Positions 9,985-18,847 of a DNA stretch of 64,000 nt are shown here, in pieces. How positions within the stretch are numbered: the stretch's first letter is position 1; each line of letters starts with the position of its first letter. The stretch is from Pseudomonas lactucae (GTDB taxonomy: Bacteria > Pseudomonadota > Gammaproteobacteria > Pseudomonadales > Pseudomonadaceae), in the NCBI RefSeq assembly GCF_016937615.1, contig NZ_JAFHKI010000002.1:1-64000 (forward strand). The letters run 5' to 3'. The position numbers and the translations under genes were made by a program. The notes under the pieces are model-generated. The model was given only the letters and a program-made list of their open reading frames with translations, made no database searches and was not told where the DNA came from.

Positions 9985-10146
9985 GCGGATGAACTCGCTA
10001 AAAAAGTAATGAATACCGTTGGAAAACGGATTTTGTGAAAAATGACGTTACATTTTAGGAGTATGGATCAGAAATTGTCGAATGTGCTTCTACATCCAGA
10101 CGAAAGTGCTTAAAAACTAAGAAAAAATGGGTTTTTCCCGGGCAAT

Positions 10147-10176
10147 AAAAAGCCCTGCGCTAAGGCAGGGCTTTTT
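10147..10176 (-). terminator. Rho-independent terminator of folD
   Basis: A strong hairpin (AAGCCCTGC / GCAGGGCTT) flanked by A and T tracts lies 13 bases past the folD stop. It is nearly symmetric, so it may stop transcription from either side. Confidence 0.85.
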
Positions 10177-10188
10177 AAGTACGTCTGG

Positions 10189-11046
10189 TTATTGACCGTG
10201 CAGGGTCTCTGCGGCGTACAGCGTATTTTCCAGCAGGCAGGCGCGGGTCATCGGGCCTACGCCGCCCGGCACAGGGGTGATCCAACCGGCGCGGGGCAGG
10301 GCGGTTTCGTACACCACGTCGCCGACCAGCTTGCCGTCAGCCTGACGGTTGATGCCCACGTCGATGACGATGGCGCCTTCCTTGATCCATTCGCCCTTGA
10401 CCAGGCCCGGCTTGCCGGCAGCCACCACCACCAGGTCGGCGCGGCCGACGTGACCGGCCAGATCCTTGGTGAAGCGGTGGGTGACGGTCACGGTGCAGCC
10501 GGCCAGCAGCAGTTCCATGGCCATCGGGCGGCCGACGATGTTGGACGCACCGACGATCACGGCATCGAGGCCGTACAGGTCGACACCGGTGCTTTCCAGC
10601 AAGGTCATGATGCCTTTCGGCGTGCAGGGGCGCAGCAGCGGGATACGCTGGGCCAGACGACCGACGTTGTAAGGATGGAAGCCGTCGACGTCTTTGTCCG
10701 GGCGGATGCGCTCCAGCAGTTTGGACGCGTCCAGGTGCTCGGGCAGCGGCAGTTGCAGGAGGATGCCATCCATCGCCGGGTCATCGTTGAGGCTGTCGAT
10801 CAGGTCGGTCAGGGCCTGCTGGGTGGTCTCGGCAGGCAAGTCGTAGGCCTTGGAAATAAAGCCAACCTCTTCACAGTCTTTACGCTTGTGCGAGACATAA
10901 ACCTGAGAGGCAGGATCGCTGCCGACCAGGATCACCGCGAGGCCAGGCGTGCGCAGGCCTTGCTGGCTGCGCTCGGTGACTCGTTTGGCGATCTGCTGGC
11001 GCAGGCTGGCGGCGATTGATTTGCCGTCGATAAGTTGTGCAGTCAT
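10189..11046 (-). CDS. folD: Bifunctional methylenetetrahydrofolate dehydrogenase/cyclohydrolase
   Basis: FolD interconverts 5,10-methylene- and 10-formyl-tetrahydrofolate using NADP, supplying one-carbon units in the cytosol. The 285-residue protein is the usual length. It shows the catalytic segment [13 protein letters not shown] (Tyr and Lys of the active site), the family signature GILLQLPLP, the [11 protein letters not shown] loop and the dinucleotide-binding [14 protein letters not shown]. The C-terminus has [11 protein letters not shown]. It is alone on the minus strand, divergent from the tRNA cluster, as in other Pseudomonas genomes. Confidence 0.97.
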   Translation of the reverse strand: MTAQLIDGKSIAASLRQQIAKRVTERSQQGLRTPGLAVILVGSDPASQVYVSHKRKDCEEVGFISKAYDLPAETTQQALTDLIDSLNDDPAMDGILLQLPLPEHLDASKLLERIRPDKDVDGFHPYNVGRLAQRIPLLRPCTPKGIMTLLESTGVDLYGLDAVIVGASNIVGRPMAMELLLAGCTVTVTHRFTKDLAGHVGRADLVVVAAGKPGLVKGEWIKEGAIVIDVGINRQADGKLVGDVVYETALPRAGWITPVPGGVGPMTRACLLENTLYAAETLHGQ

Positions 11047-11178
11047 TACGCGTGATTAACCATCGAGAGGGGGAAGAAAAGTGCGCGCATTCTCGCACGC
11101 CATGACGTGAGGGCAAAGGCGCTTGGTCTGCAAATTGGCCTAACCCCTTAAATAAAATGAATTTTTTTCAAAAAAGAT

Positions 11179-11207
11179 TTGACGGGTTTCGAGGCCCTCT
11201 ATACTAT
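11179..11207 (+). promoter_or_regulatory. Likely sigma-70 promoter of the tRNA cluster
   Basis: TTGACG at 11179 is followed by overlapping TATACT (11200) and TACTAT (11202); the second gives a 17-base spacer. An AT-rich stretch lies upstream and a GC-rich discriminator downstream, as is common for stable-RNA promoters. It would give a leader of roughly 110 bases before tRNA-Arg. Confidence 0.6.
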
Positions 11208-11322
11208 TCGTCGCACTTGTCGGGCACAGCCTAGCACTGGTTAAGAAGGTCGAGCAGAATGGTTATTTTGCAAGGCTGGAAAGCACTTAGTTTGTAATCC
11301 TCCAAGAGTACAGATTAATAAG

Positions 11323-11399
11323 GCGCCCGTAGCTCAGCTGGATAGAGCATCCGCCTTCTAAGCGGATGGTCGCAGGTTCGAGTCCTGCCGGGTGCGCCA
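11323..11399 (+). tRNA. tRNA-Arg (TCT)
   Basis: The 77-base cloverleaf has acceptor GCGCCCG paired with CGGGTGC, D-arm AGCTCAGCTGGATAGAGC, anticodon TCT in CTTCTAA, T-arm with GTTCGAGTC, and encoded CCA. First of four tRNAs in one cluster. Confidence 0.95.
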
Positions 11400-11430
11400 T
11401 TAGGCAGCTTTGGCACAAGTAGCGCTAGAT

Positions 11431-11507
11431 GGTGGGCGTAGCTCAGTTGGTAGAGCACGGGATTGTGACTCCCGTTGTCGAGGGTTCGATCCCCTTCGTC
11501 CACCCCA
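11431..11507 (+). tRNA. tRNA-His (GTG), copy 1
   Basis: Acceptor GTGGGCG pairs with CGTCCAC, with the extra G at position -1 opposite C73 that marks tRNA-His. The anticodon GTG lies in TTGTGAC, and CCA is encoded. Its sequence is identical to the copy at 11726. Confidence 0.96.
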
Positions 11508-11516
11508 TATTCTGAA

Positions 11517-11546
11517 AAGGCGCCAGATTAATTATCTGGCGCCTTT
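11517..11546 (+). terminator. Hairpin after tRNA-His copy 1
   Basis: AAAGGCGCCAGAT / ATCTGGCGCCTTT forms a stable stem with a short T tract, inside the tRNA cluster. It may partly terminate or mark processing, because tRNA-Leu follows within 20 bases. Confidence 0.7.
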
Positions 11547-11564
11547 GCTTTAAGAGCTTCATGC

Positions 11565-11649
11565 GCGGATGTGGTGGAATTGGTAGACACACTGGATTTA
11601 GGTTCCAGCGCCGCGAGGCGTAAGAGTTCGAGTCTCTTCATCCGCACCA
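11565..11649 (+). tRNA. tRNA-Leu (TAG)
   Basis: This is an 85-base class II tRNA with acceptor GCGGATG/CATCCGC, anticodon TAG in ATTTAGG, a long variable arm (GCGCCGCGAGGCGT) and encoded CCA. Confidence 0.96.
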
Positions 11650-11725
11650 ATTAAAGCGTTGTTCGGTCGACAGGCGGGGCAGGGCTAAACAAAGAAGTGG
11701 TTTGGTTTCTTTGTTAACGCAATAT

Positions 11726-11802
11726 GGTGGGCGTAGCTCAGTTGGTAGAGCACGGGATTGTGACTCCCGTTGTCGAGGGTTCGATCCCCTTCGTCCACCC
11801 CA
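11726..11802 (+). tRNA. tRNA-His (GTG), copy 2
   Basis: Base-for-base the same tRNA-His as copy 1, and again followed by a GGCGCCAGAT hairpin. The tRNA and terminator seem to have been duplicated together around tRNA-Leu. Confidence 0.96.
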
Positions 11803-11808
11803 TATTCG

Positions 11809-11843
11809 AAAGGCGCCAGATTTAACAGTCTGGCGCCTTTTTT
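11809..11843 (+). terminator. Rho-independent terminator of the tRNA cluster
   Basis: AAAGGCGCCAGA / TCTGGCGCCTTTTTT: a strong stem with a run of T, closing the cluster. It nearly repeats the hairpin at 11517, but with a longer T tract. Confidence 0.88.
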
Positions 11844-12204
11844 GGTTTTGGCGGTTTGAATATTCGCGGCTGCAGGTATTGGGTCGCAACGGCAGGGCGT
11901 TTCGTCGTATTTATTATGTAGCACGATGATGCCGCGCTGCCTGCTGGCCCCGTTTGAGGGTTGGCTGTCAGGGAGATGGATGACGACTTCTTCTATATAT
12001 AGAAGGGGCGGCGCAGAGCCCTGGCGTGATTGGCTGGTTTTTGTCACCGGGGCGAGGTGCATCAGTGCCTTCGTACCGATAAATTGCCGGCTGTTTTCGG
12101 GCGTATTTCCAGTAGGGTGACTTCTTGAGTTTGACCCACTAGAATGCATGCCCTTGATTGGGGTCGGAAATGGCCGGCTAACGTCTGTGCAACGAGGAAT
12201 ATCC
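11844..12204 (+). other. Gene-free stretch before tig
   Basis: About 360 bases with no convincing coding capacity. It should hold the tig promoter and 5' leader. A TATATATAGAAG stretch near 11995 is AT-rich, but I see no clear -35/-10 pair and no riboswitch. Confidence 0.4.
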
Positions 12205-13515
12205 ATGCAAGTTTCTGTTGAAAATACTACTGCTATCGAGCGCCGCCTGAGCATCACCGTGCCAGCAGAGCGTATCGAGACTGCGGTCAACAAGCGTCTG
12301 CAGCAGACTGCCCAGAAGGCCAAGATCGCTGGTTTCCGTCCAGGCAAAGTGCCGATGAGCGAAATCAAGCGTCGTTTTGGTGCCGATGCGCGCCAGGAAG
12401 CTGTGGGTGACGTCATCCAGGCTTCCTTCTACGAAGCAGTGGTTGAGCACAAGCTGAACCCAGCGGGTTCGCCTTCGATCGAGCCTAAGTCCCTGGAAGC
12501 TGGCAAGGACCTGGAATACGTTGCCGTATTCGAAGTGTTCCCGGAGTTCCAGGTTGCCGGTTTTGAAGGTATCGAAGTCGAGCGCCTGAGCGCCGACGTT
12601 GCTGATGCCGATCTGGACAACATGCTGGAAATCCTGCGCAAGCAGAACACCCGTTTCGAAGTGGCCGACCGTGCAGCCCAGAACGAAGACCAACTGAACA
12701 TCGATTTCGTAGGCAAGGTTGACGGCGAAGTGTTCGCTGGCGGTTCCGCCAAGGGCACTCAACTGGTGCTGGGCTCCAACCGCATGATCCCTGGTTTCGA
12801 AGACGGCCTGGTTGGCGCTAAAGCCGGCGAAGAGCGTGTCCTGAAGCTGGAATTCCCTGCTGACTACCAGAACCTGGACCTGGCCGGCAAAGCCGTCGAG
12901 TTCACCGTGACCGTCAACAGCGTTTCCGAGCCTAAGCTGCCAGAACTGAACGAAGAATTTTTCGCACAGTTCGGTATCAAAGAAACCGGCATCGAAGGCT
13001 TCCGCACCGAAGTTCGCAAGAATATGGAGCGCGAACTGCGTCAGGCTATCAAGTCCAAGGTCAAGAACCAGGTGATGGACGGTCTGCTGGCCGCCAATCC
13101 GATCGAAGTGCCTAAAGCTCTGCTGTCCAACGAAGTGGATCGCCTGCGCGTTCAAGCGGTCCAGCAGTTTGGTGGCAACATCAAGCCTGACCAGTTGCCG
13201 GCCGAGCTGTTCGAAGAACAAGCCAAGCGCCGCGTTGTGCTGGGCCTGGTGGTGGCTGAAGTGGTCAAGCAATTCGACCTCAAGCCTGACGAAGACCGCG
13301 TTCGCGAAATGATCCAGGAAATGGCCTCGGCCTACCAGGAGCCTGAGCAGGTCGTGGCTTGGTACTACAAGAACGACCAGCAACTGAACGAAGTACGTTC
13401 GGTTGTGCTGGAAGAACAAGTTGTGGATACTGTTCTTCAGAAGGCTAAGGTGACCGATAAAGCGGTCTCTTACGAAGAAGCAGTCAAACCGGCGCAAGCA
13501 GCACAAGCCGACTGA
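12205..13515 (+). CDS. tig: Trigger factor, ribosome-associated chaperone and prolyl isomerase
   Basis: Trigger factor binds the ribosome exit tunnel and shields nascent chains. The 436-residue protein starts at ATG 12205 with GAGG 8 bases before it. The N-terminal ribosome-binding loop contains GFRPGKVP; the FKBP-like PPIase domain (about 150-245) has [14 protein letters not shown] and [14 protein letters not shown]; the C-terminal part is the helical chaperone arm. The length matches the family. It begins the conserved tig-clpP-clpX-lon order, with a hairpin separating it from clpP. Confidence 0.97.
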   Translation: MQVSVENTTAIERRLSITVPAERIETAVNKRLQQTAQKAKIAGFRPGKVPMSEIKRRFGADARQEAVGDVIQASFYEAVVEHKLNPAGSPSIEPKSLEAGKDLEYVAVFEVFPEFQVAGFEGIEVERLSADVADADLDNMLEILRKQNTRFEVADRAAQNEDQLNIDFVGKVDGEVFAGGSAKGTQLVLGSNRMIPGFEDGLVGAKAGEERVLKLEFPADYQNLDLAGKAVEFTVTVNSVSEPKLPELNEEFFAQFGIKETGIEGFRTEVRKNMERELRQAIKSKVKNQVMDGLLAANPIEVPKALLSNEVDRLRVQAVQQFGGNIKPDQLPAELFEEQAKRRVVLGLVVAEVVKQFDLKPDEDRVREMIQEMASAYQEPEQVVAWYYKNDQQLNEVRSVVLEEQVVDTVLQKAKVTDKAVSYEEAVKPAQAAQAD

Positions 13516-13540
13516 TTGTCCAACTCGTTGGAAATATAAC

Positions 13541-13574
13541 CATAAGCCAGCCTCGCGCTGGCTTATGCGTTTTC
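13541..13574 (+). terminator. Terminator between tig and clpP
   Basis: CATAAGCCAGC / GCTGGCTTATG forms an 11-base-pair stem with a short CTCGC loop, followed by CGTTTTC. It probably reduces read-through from tig into clpP. Confidence 0.75.
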
Positions 13575-13606
13575 AAGACATGACTATTTGGGAGTAACTG
13601 CAGAGC

Positions 13607-14242
13607 ATGTTCCGTAATTCCTATATTCAGCAGAACTCTGATATCCAGGCCGCTGGCGGCTTGGTCCCGATGGTTGTCGAGCAGTCCGCTCGTGGCGAAC
13701 GCGCCTACGATATCTACTCGCGCCTGCTCAAGGAGCGAGTGATCTTTCTGGTGGGTCCGGTAGAGGACTACATGGCCAACCTGATCTGTGCGCAACTGCT
13801 GTTCCTTGAAGCGGAAAACCCGGACAAGGACATCCATCTCTACATCAACTCACCGGGCGGTTCGGTAACAGCGGGCATGTCGATCTATGACACCATGCAG
13901 TTCATCAAGCCGAACGTATCGACGACCTGTATTGGTCAGGCCTGCAGCATGGGTGCATTCCTGCTGACCGCCGGTGCCGAGGGCAAGCGTTACTGCCTGC
14001 CGAACTCGCGCGTGATGATTCACCAGCCGCTGGGCGGTTTCCAGGGCCAGGCGTCGGACATCGAAATCCACGCCAAGGAAATCCTCTTCATCCGCGAGCG
14101 CCTCAACACGCTGATGGCCAAGCACAGTGGGCACACGCTGGAAGAAATCGAGCGCGACACCAACCGCGACAACTTCATGAGCGCCGAAGCCGCACGTGAA
14201 TACGGGTTGATCGACGCAGTGATCGACAAGCGCCCCGCTTAA
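13607..14242 (+). CDS. clpP: ATP-dependent Clp protease proteolytic subunit
   Basis: ClpP forms the double heptamer chamber that degrades proteins fed by ClpX or ClpA. The 211 residues include the Ser site in [10 protein letters not shown] (GQACSMG), the His site in [13 protein letters not shown], and the catalytic Asp in the [15 protein letters not shown] region. A short N-terminal propeptide precedes the mature region. It lies just upstream of clpX and is followed by a GCGGGCTT/AAGCCCGC hairpin, so clpX may be expressed partly by read-through. Confidence 0.98.
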   Translation: MFRNSYIQQNSDIQAAGGLVPMVVEQSARGERAYDIYSRLLKERVIFLVGPVEDYMANLICAQLLFLEAENPDKDIHLYINSPGGSVTAGMSIYDTMQFIKPNVSTTCIGQACSMGAFLLTAGAEGKRYCLPNSRVMIHQPLGGFQGQASDIEIHAKEILFIRERLNTLMAKHSGHTLEEIERDTNRDNFMSAEAAREYGLIDAVIDKRPA

Positions 14243-14354
14243 TATAAGCAGCTCAAAATAGGGCAGGTCGGATTATCCGATCACTGGCGGGCTTGAAAAA
14301 GCCCGCATTAGCCTTCATCTTGTGTTGCAAGCCTATCGGATTTGGATCGAACGA

Positions 14355-15638
14355 ATGACTGACACCCGCAACGGCGAGGACAACGGCAAGCTGCTCTATT
14401 GCTCCTTCTGTGGCAAAAGCCAGCATGAAGTACGCAAATTGATTGCCGGCCCCTCGGTCTTTATCTGCGACGAATGCGTCGACCTGTGCAATGACATCAT
14501 CCGTGAGGAGGTGCAGGAAGCCCAGGCCGAGAGCAGCGCGCATAAATTGCCTTCGCCTAAAGAAATCAGCGGCATCCTTGACCAATACGTCATCGGTCAA
14601 GAGCGTGCAAAGAAGGTTCTGGCCGTAGCGGTGTACAACCACTACAAGCGTCTGAACCAGCGTGACAAGAAAGGCGACGAAGTCGAACTCGGCAAGAGCA
14701 ACATCTTGCTGATCGGTCCTACAGGCTCGGGTAAAACCCTGCTTGCAGAAACCCTCGCTCGTCTGCTCAACGTTCCCTTCACCATCGCCGACGCCACCAC
14801 CCTCACCGAGGCTGGCTACGTGGGCGAGGATGTCGAGAACATCATTCAGAAACTGCTGCAGAAGTGCGACTACGACGTAGAGAAGGCCCAGATGGGTATT
14901 GTCTACATCGACGAAATCGACAAGATTTCGCGCAAATCCGACAACCCGTCGATCACCCGGGACGTTTCCGGTGAAGGCGTGCAGCAGGCGCTGTTGAAGC
15001 TGATCGAAGGCACGGTTGCTTCCGTACCGCCACAAGGCGGTCGCAAGCACCCGCAGCAGGAATTCCTTCAGGTAGACACGCGTAACATCCTGTTTATCTG
15101 TGGTGGTGCGTTCTCGGGGCTGGAAAAGGTTATTCAGCAACGTTCCACCCGTGGCGGCATTGGTTTCAGTGCAGAAGTGCGCAGCAAGGAAGAAGGCAAG
15201 AAGGTGGGCGAGTCCCTGCGTGAAGTCGAGCCTGACGATTTGGTCAAGTTCGGTCTGATCCCGGAATTCGTTGGCCGTCTGCCGGTTCTGGCCACGTTGG
15301 ACGAGCTGGATGAGGCTGCTTTGATTCAGATCCTCACCGAGCCGAAAAACGCCCTGACCAAGCAGTACGCCAAGTTGTTCGAAATGGAAGGCGTGGACCT
15401 CGAGTTCCGTACCGATGCACTCAAGTCGGTGGCCAAGCGGGCACTGGAGCGCAAGACCGGTGCACGTGGCCTGCGTTCCATTCTCGAAGGCGTGTTGCTC
15501 GACACCATGTACGAAATCCCCTCGCAGTCGGAGGTGAGTAAAGTGGTGATCGACGAAAGCGTTATAGAAGGTAAGTCCAAGCCACTGTATATCTACGAAA
15601 ACAGTGAGCCGACCGCCAAGGCTGCGCCAGACGCGTAA
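14355..15638 (+). CDS. clpX: ATP-dependent Clp protease ATPase subunit ClpX
   Basis: ClpX is the AAA+ unfoldase that delivers substrates to ClpP. The 427-residue protein from ATG 14355 begins with the zinc-binding domain (two CxxC pairs in YCSFCGK and [10 protein letters not shown]). Walker A is GPTGSGKT, Walker B is [10 protein letters not shown], the pore loop is in [11 protein letters not shown], and the ClpP-docking IGF-type loop is in [10 protein letters not shown]. The length is standard. Longer in-frame starts run into the leader and are unlikely. Confidence 0.98.
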   Translation: MTDTRNGEDNGKLLYCSFCGKSQHEVRKLIAGPSVFICDECVDLCNDIIREEVQEAQAESSAHKLPSPKEISGILDQYVIGQERAKKVLAVAVYNHYKRLNQRDKKGDEVELGKSNILLIGPTGSGKTLLAETLARLLNVPFTIADATTLTEAGYVGEDVENIIQKLLQKCDYDVEKAQMGIVYIDEIDKISRKSDNPSITRDVSGEGVQQALLKLIEGTVASVPPQGGRKHPQQEFLQVDTRNILFICGGAFSGLEKVIQQRSTRGGIGFSAEVRSKEEGKKVGESLREVEPDDLVKFGLIPEFVGRLPVLATLDELDEAALIQILTEPKNALTKQYAKLFEMEGVDLEFRTDALKSVAKRALERKTGARGLRSILEGVLLDTMYEIPSQSEVSKVVIDESVIEGKSKPLYIYENSEPTAKAAPDA

Positions 15639-15661
15639 GCGCTGCGCAGTTTCGGTACAGA

Positions 15662-15692
15662 CAAGGGGCCTTCAGGGGCCCCTTTGTTTTTT
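15662..15692 (+). terminator. Rho-independent terminator of clpX
   Basis: AAGGGGCC and GGCCCCTT pair around a short loop and are followed by TTGTTTTTT. It separates clpPX from the separately promoted lon gene. Confidence 0.85.
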
Positions 15693-15728
15693 CAGAATTT
15701 TTTACTGTATTTAACTGCTGGCAATAAG

Positions 15729-15757
15729 CTTGTTTTTTTTGCATGCAGCCCCCATCT
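15729..15757 (+). promoter_or_regulatory. Heat-shock (RpoH) type promoter of lon
   Basis: CTTGTT at 15729 and CCCCATCT at 15750, with a 15-base spacer, match the sigma-32 pattern CTTGAA - CCCCATnT well. The start would fall near 15763, about 36 bases ahead of the lon ATG. Heat-shock control of lon is known in proteobacteria. Confidence 0.72.
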
Positions 15758-15798
15758 TGGCTTCATGCTTATTTTTCAACTGTCATAGAGGCGAAATC

Positions 15799-18193
15799 AT
15801 GAAGACAACCATCGAATTGCCTCTCCTGCCGTTGCGTGATGTCGTCGTCTATCCGCACATGGTTATCCCGCTGTTCGTGGGGCGCGAGAAGTCTATCGAA
15901 GCCCTCGAGGCCGCGATGACGGGCGACAAGCAGATTTTGCTGTTGGCCCAGAAGAATCCAGCTGATGATGATCCGGGCGAAGACGCCCTGTATCGCGTCG
16001 GCACCGTTGCCACTGTTCTGCAACTGCTCAAACTGCCGGATGGCACCGTCAAGGTGCTGGTCGAAGGTGAGCAGCGCGGCGCGGTGGAGCGCTTCATGGA
16101 GGTGGATGGCCACCTGCGCGCCGAAGTGGCGTTGATCGACGAGGTCGAGGCCCCTGAGCGCGAGTCCGAAGTCTTTGTACGCAGCCTGCTCTCGCAGTTC
16201 GAGCAGTATGTGCAGTTGGGCAAGAAAGTCCCGGCTGAAGTCCTCTCGTCGCTCAACAGCATTGATGAGCCAAGCCGCCTGGTCGATACCATGGCCGCGC
16301 ACATGGCCCTGAAGATCGAGCAGAAGCAAGACATCCTCGAAATCATCGACCTGTCGACCCGTGTCGAACACGTGCTGGCATTGTTGGATGCCGAAATCGA
16401 CCTGTTGCAGGTCGAGAAGCGCATCCGTGGTCGTGTGAAAAAGCAGATGGAGCGCAGCCAGCGCGAGTACTACCTGAATGAGCAGATGAAGGCCATTCAG
16501 AAGGAGCTTGGCGACGGTGAGGAAGGCCACAACGAAATCGAAGAGCTGAAAAAGCGCATCGACGCCGCTGGTCTGCCCAAAGATGCTCTGACCAAGGCCA
16601 CTGCCGAGCTGAACAAGCTCAAGCAGATGTCGCCCATGTCGGCTGAAGCCACCGTGGTGCGTTCCTACATCGACTGGCTGGTGCAAGTGCCGTGGAAAGC
16701 CCAGACCAAGGTGCGTCTGGACCTGACCCGTGCCGAAGAAATCCTCGATGCCGACCACTATGGCCTCGAAGAAGTCAAAGAGCGCATCCTCGAATATCTT
16801 GCCGTGCAGAAGCGCGTGAAGAAGATCCGCGGCCCGGTGTTGTGCCTGGTCGGTCCTCCTGGTGTGGGTAAAACCTCGCTGGCCGAGTCGATTGCCAGTG
16901 CCACCAACCGCAAGTTTGTGCGCATGGCCCTGGGTGGCGTGCGTGATGAGGCAGAAATTCGGGGGCACCGCCGTACGTACATCGGTTCTATGCCCGGTAG
17001 ATTGATTCAAAAGATGACAAAAGTGGGCGTGCGCAACCCGCTGTTCCTGCTCGATGAAATCGACAAAATGGGCAGCGACATGCGTGGCGATCCGGCATCG
17101 GCGCTGCTTGAAGTGCTCGACCCGGAGCAGAACCACAATTTCAATGACCATTACCTGGAGGTCGACTACGACCTGTCTGACGTGATGTTCCTGTGCACCT
17201 CCAACTCCATGAACATTCCGCCAGCGTTGCTGGACCGATGGAGGTGATTCGTCTGCCGGGCTACACCGAAGACGAGAAAATCAACATCGCCGTCAAATAC
17301 CTCGCGCCCAAACAGATTTCGGCCAATGGCCTGAAGAAGGGCGAGATCGAATTTGAGGTCGAGGCGATCCGCGATATCGTGCGCTACTACACTCGCGAGG
17401 CCGGCGTACGGGGCCTCGAGCGCCAGATTGCGAAGATTTGCCGCAAGGCGGTCAAGGAGCATGCGCTGGAAAAACGCTTCTCCGTGAAGGTCGTTGCCGA
17501 CTCCCTGGAGCACTTCCTGGGTGTGAAAAAATTCCGTTACGGACTGGCCGAGCAACAGGATCAGGTAGGGCAGGTGACAGGGCTTGCGTGGACCCAGGTG
17601 GGCGGCGAATTGCTGACTATCGAAGCCGCGGTGATCCCGGGCAAGGGCCAACTGATCAAGACCGGTTCCCTGGGTGACGTGATGGTCGAGTCCATCACGC
17701 CGCGCAGACCGTGGTGCGCAGCCGCGCCCGTAGCCTGGGGATTCCCCTGGACTTCCACGAGAAGCACGACACCCACATCCACATGCCGGAAGGGGCTACG
17801 CCCAAGGACGGCCCTAGCGCAGGTGTAGGCATGTGCACCGCGCTGGTGTCGGCCCTGACCGGCATTCCGGTGCGCGCCGATGTCGCGATGACCGGGGAAA
17901 TCACCTTGCGTGGCCAGGTATTGGCCATCGGTGGCCTGAAAGAGAAATTGCTGGCGGCACACCGTGGTGGCATCAAGACCGTGATCATTCCTGAAGAGAA
18001 TGTTCGCGACTTGAAGGAAATTCCTGACAATATCAAGCAGGATCTGCAGATTAAACCGGTTAAATGGATTGACGAGGTCCTGCAAATTGCGCTGCAATAC
18101 GCGCCGGAGCCCTTGCCGGATGTGGCTCCGGAGATAGTCGCTAAGGACGAAAAGCGAGAGTCTGATTCCAAGGAAAGAATTAGCACGCATTAA
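15799..18193 (+). CDS. lon: ATP-dependent Lon protease (two apparent 1-base deletions)
   Basis: Lon degrades misfolded and regulatory proteins in the cytosol. From ATG 15799, with two restored bases, the protein is 798 residues, the normal Pseudomonas length. It has an N-terminal LON substrate domain, a coiled-coil arm ([16 protein letters not shown]), the AAA+ module with Walker [10 protein letters not shown] and Walker [10 protein letters not shown], and the protease domain with the catalytic Ser in [11 protein letters not shown] and Lys in [10 protein letters not shown]. Frame breaks occur at 17237 (GGACC-GATGG, one G lost) and 17698 (CATCAC-GCC, one C lost). The deduced sequence across both joins is conserved ([35 protein letters not shown]), so I read them as sequencing errors. 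Confidence 0.93.
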
Positions 18194-18343
18194 TGCGATT
18201 TAGCCTGGGGGCTTCCTTGACAGTTTTTTAGAGCCCTTGTTATAAAGCGGCTCTTAAGTGTCTGTAGGCCATTCAGCACTGATTTTTTGCTGTTTACCAA
18301 AAAACTTAGAATCATACTCAATAGAAATATAAGGGGACTTAGA

Positions 18344-18616
18344 GTGAACAAGTCGGAACTGATTGATGCTATCGCTGCATCCGCTGATATCCCGAAAGCT
18401 GCTGCTGGCCGTGCGCTGGATGCAGTAATCGAATCCGTCACTGGCGCTCTGAAGGCCGGCGACTCCGTGGTACTGGTAGGCTTCGGTACTTTCTCTGTGA
18501 CTGACCGCCCAGCTCGCACTGGCCGTAACCCACAGACTGGCAAAGCACTGCAAATCGCTGCTGCCAAGAAACCAGGTTTCAAAGCCGGTAAAGCCCTGAA
18601 AGAAGCCGTTAACTAA
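18344..18616 (+). CDS. hupB: DNA-binding protein HU-beta
   Basis: A 90-residue histone-like protein that bends DNA and organises the nucleoid. It starts at GTG 18344 with an AAGGGG ribosome site, and reads [16 protein letters not shown], a typical HU start. The DNA-binding arm is in [20 protein letters not shown], and the conserved [18 protein letters not shown]-type end is present. It follows lon after an AT-rich gap of 150 bases that probably carries its own promoter. Confidence 0.97.
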   Translation: MNKSELIDAIAASADIPKAAAGRALDAVIESVTGALKAGDSVVLVGFGTFSVTDRPARTGRNPQTGKALQIAAAKKPGFKAGKALKEAVN

Positions 18617-18669
18617 GCTTCGATCAAGCCTTTGCTTACCCGGGTCGGACGCAGGTCTGGCCTGGCAGC

Positions 18670-18745
18670 GGAGCGGTAGCTGACCCACGTATTCATTGGG
18701 TCGCCACGCCGGGGGTGAGAATTCAAATCCCCGTCCGCTCCGCCA
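18670..18745 (+). ncRNA. tRNA-Asp-like element with aberrant interior
   Basis: Exactly 76 bases begin GGAGCGGTAG and end TCCGCTCCGCCA, giving a perfect 7-base-pair acceptor stem with discriminator G and encoded CCA, as in tRNA-Asp. The segment CACGCCGGGGGT and the loop TTCAAAT also recall a tRNA. The middle does not fold as a cloverleaf: GACCCA/TGGGTC forms one hairpin, CGGGG/CCCCG another with a 14-base loop, and no normal D-arm or anticodon arm can be drawn. A rho-independent terminator follows at 18754. It may be a decayed tRNA-Asp, a rebuilt tRNA or an independent small RNA; I cannot decide. Confidence 0.5.
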
Positions 18746-18753
18746 GTTACGAG

Positions 18754-18782
18754 AAGGCGCATCCTCGGATGCGCCTTTCTTC
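18754..18782 (+). terminator. Terminator after the tRNA-like element
   Basis: AAGGCGCATCC / GGATGCGCCTT with a TCTT tail forms a strong stem 9 bases past the CCA, the usual position for a tRNA terminator. Confidence 0.85.
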
Positions 18783-18847
18783 TATCCGGACTCTACCCAC
18801 GCTCCACGGTTGCCTATTTTTGAAGTTCAACCGTTTCTGGGGGACGC

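Noticed and set aside
16000-17151. Very long open frames antisense to lon, tig, fadH, tamB and others
   Set aside because: They mirror the codon bias of high-GC genes on the opposite strand, lack ribosome sites and recognisable domains, and lie fully inside conserved genes.
15799-18193. Reading lon as a true pseudogene
   Set aside because: Both breaks are single-base shortenings of G or C runs, and the peptide on each side continues the conserved sequence exactly; the same pattern appears in eight other genes.
18670-18745. Selenocysteine tRNA or tmRNA for the element after hupB
   Set aside because: It has no TCA anticodon, no long variable arm and is far too short for tmRNA; the ends match tRNA-Asp best.
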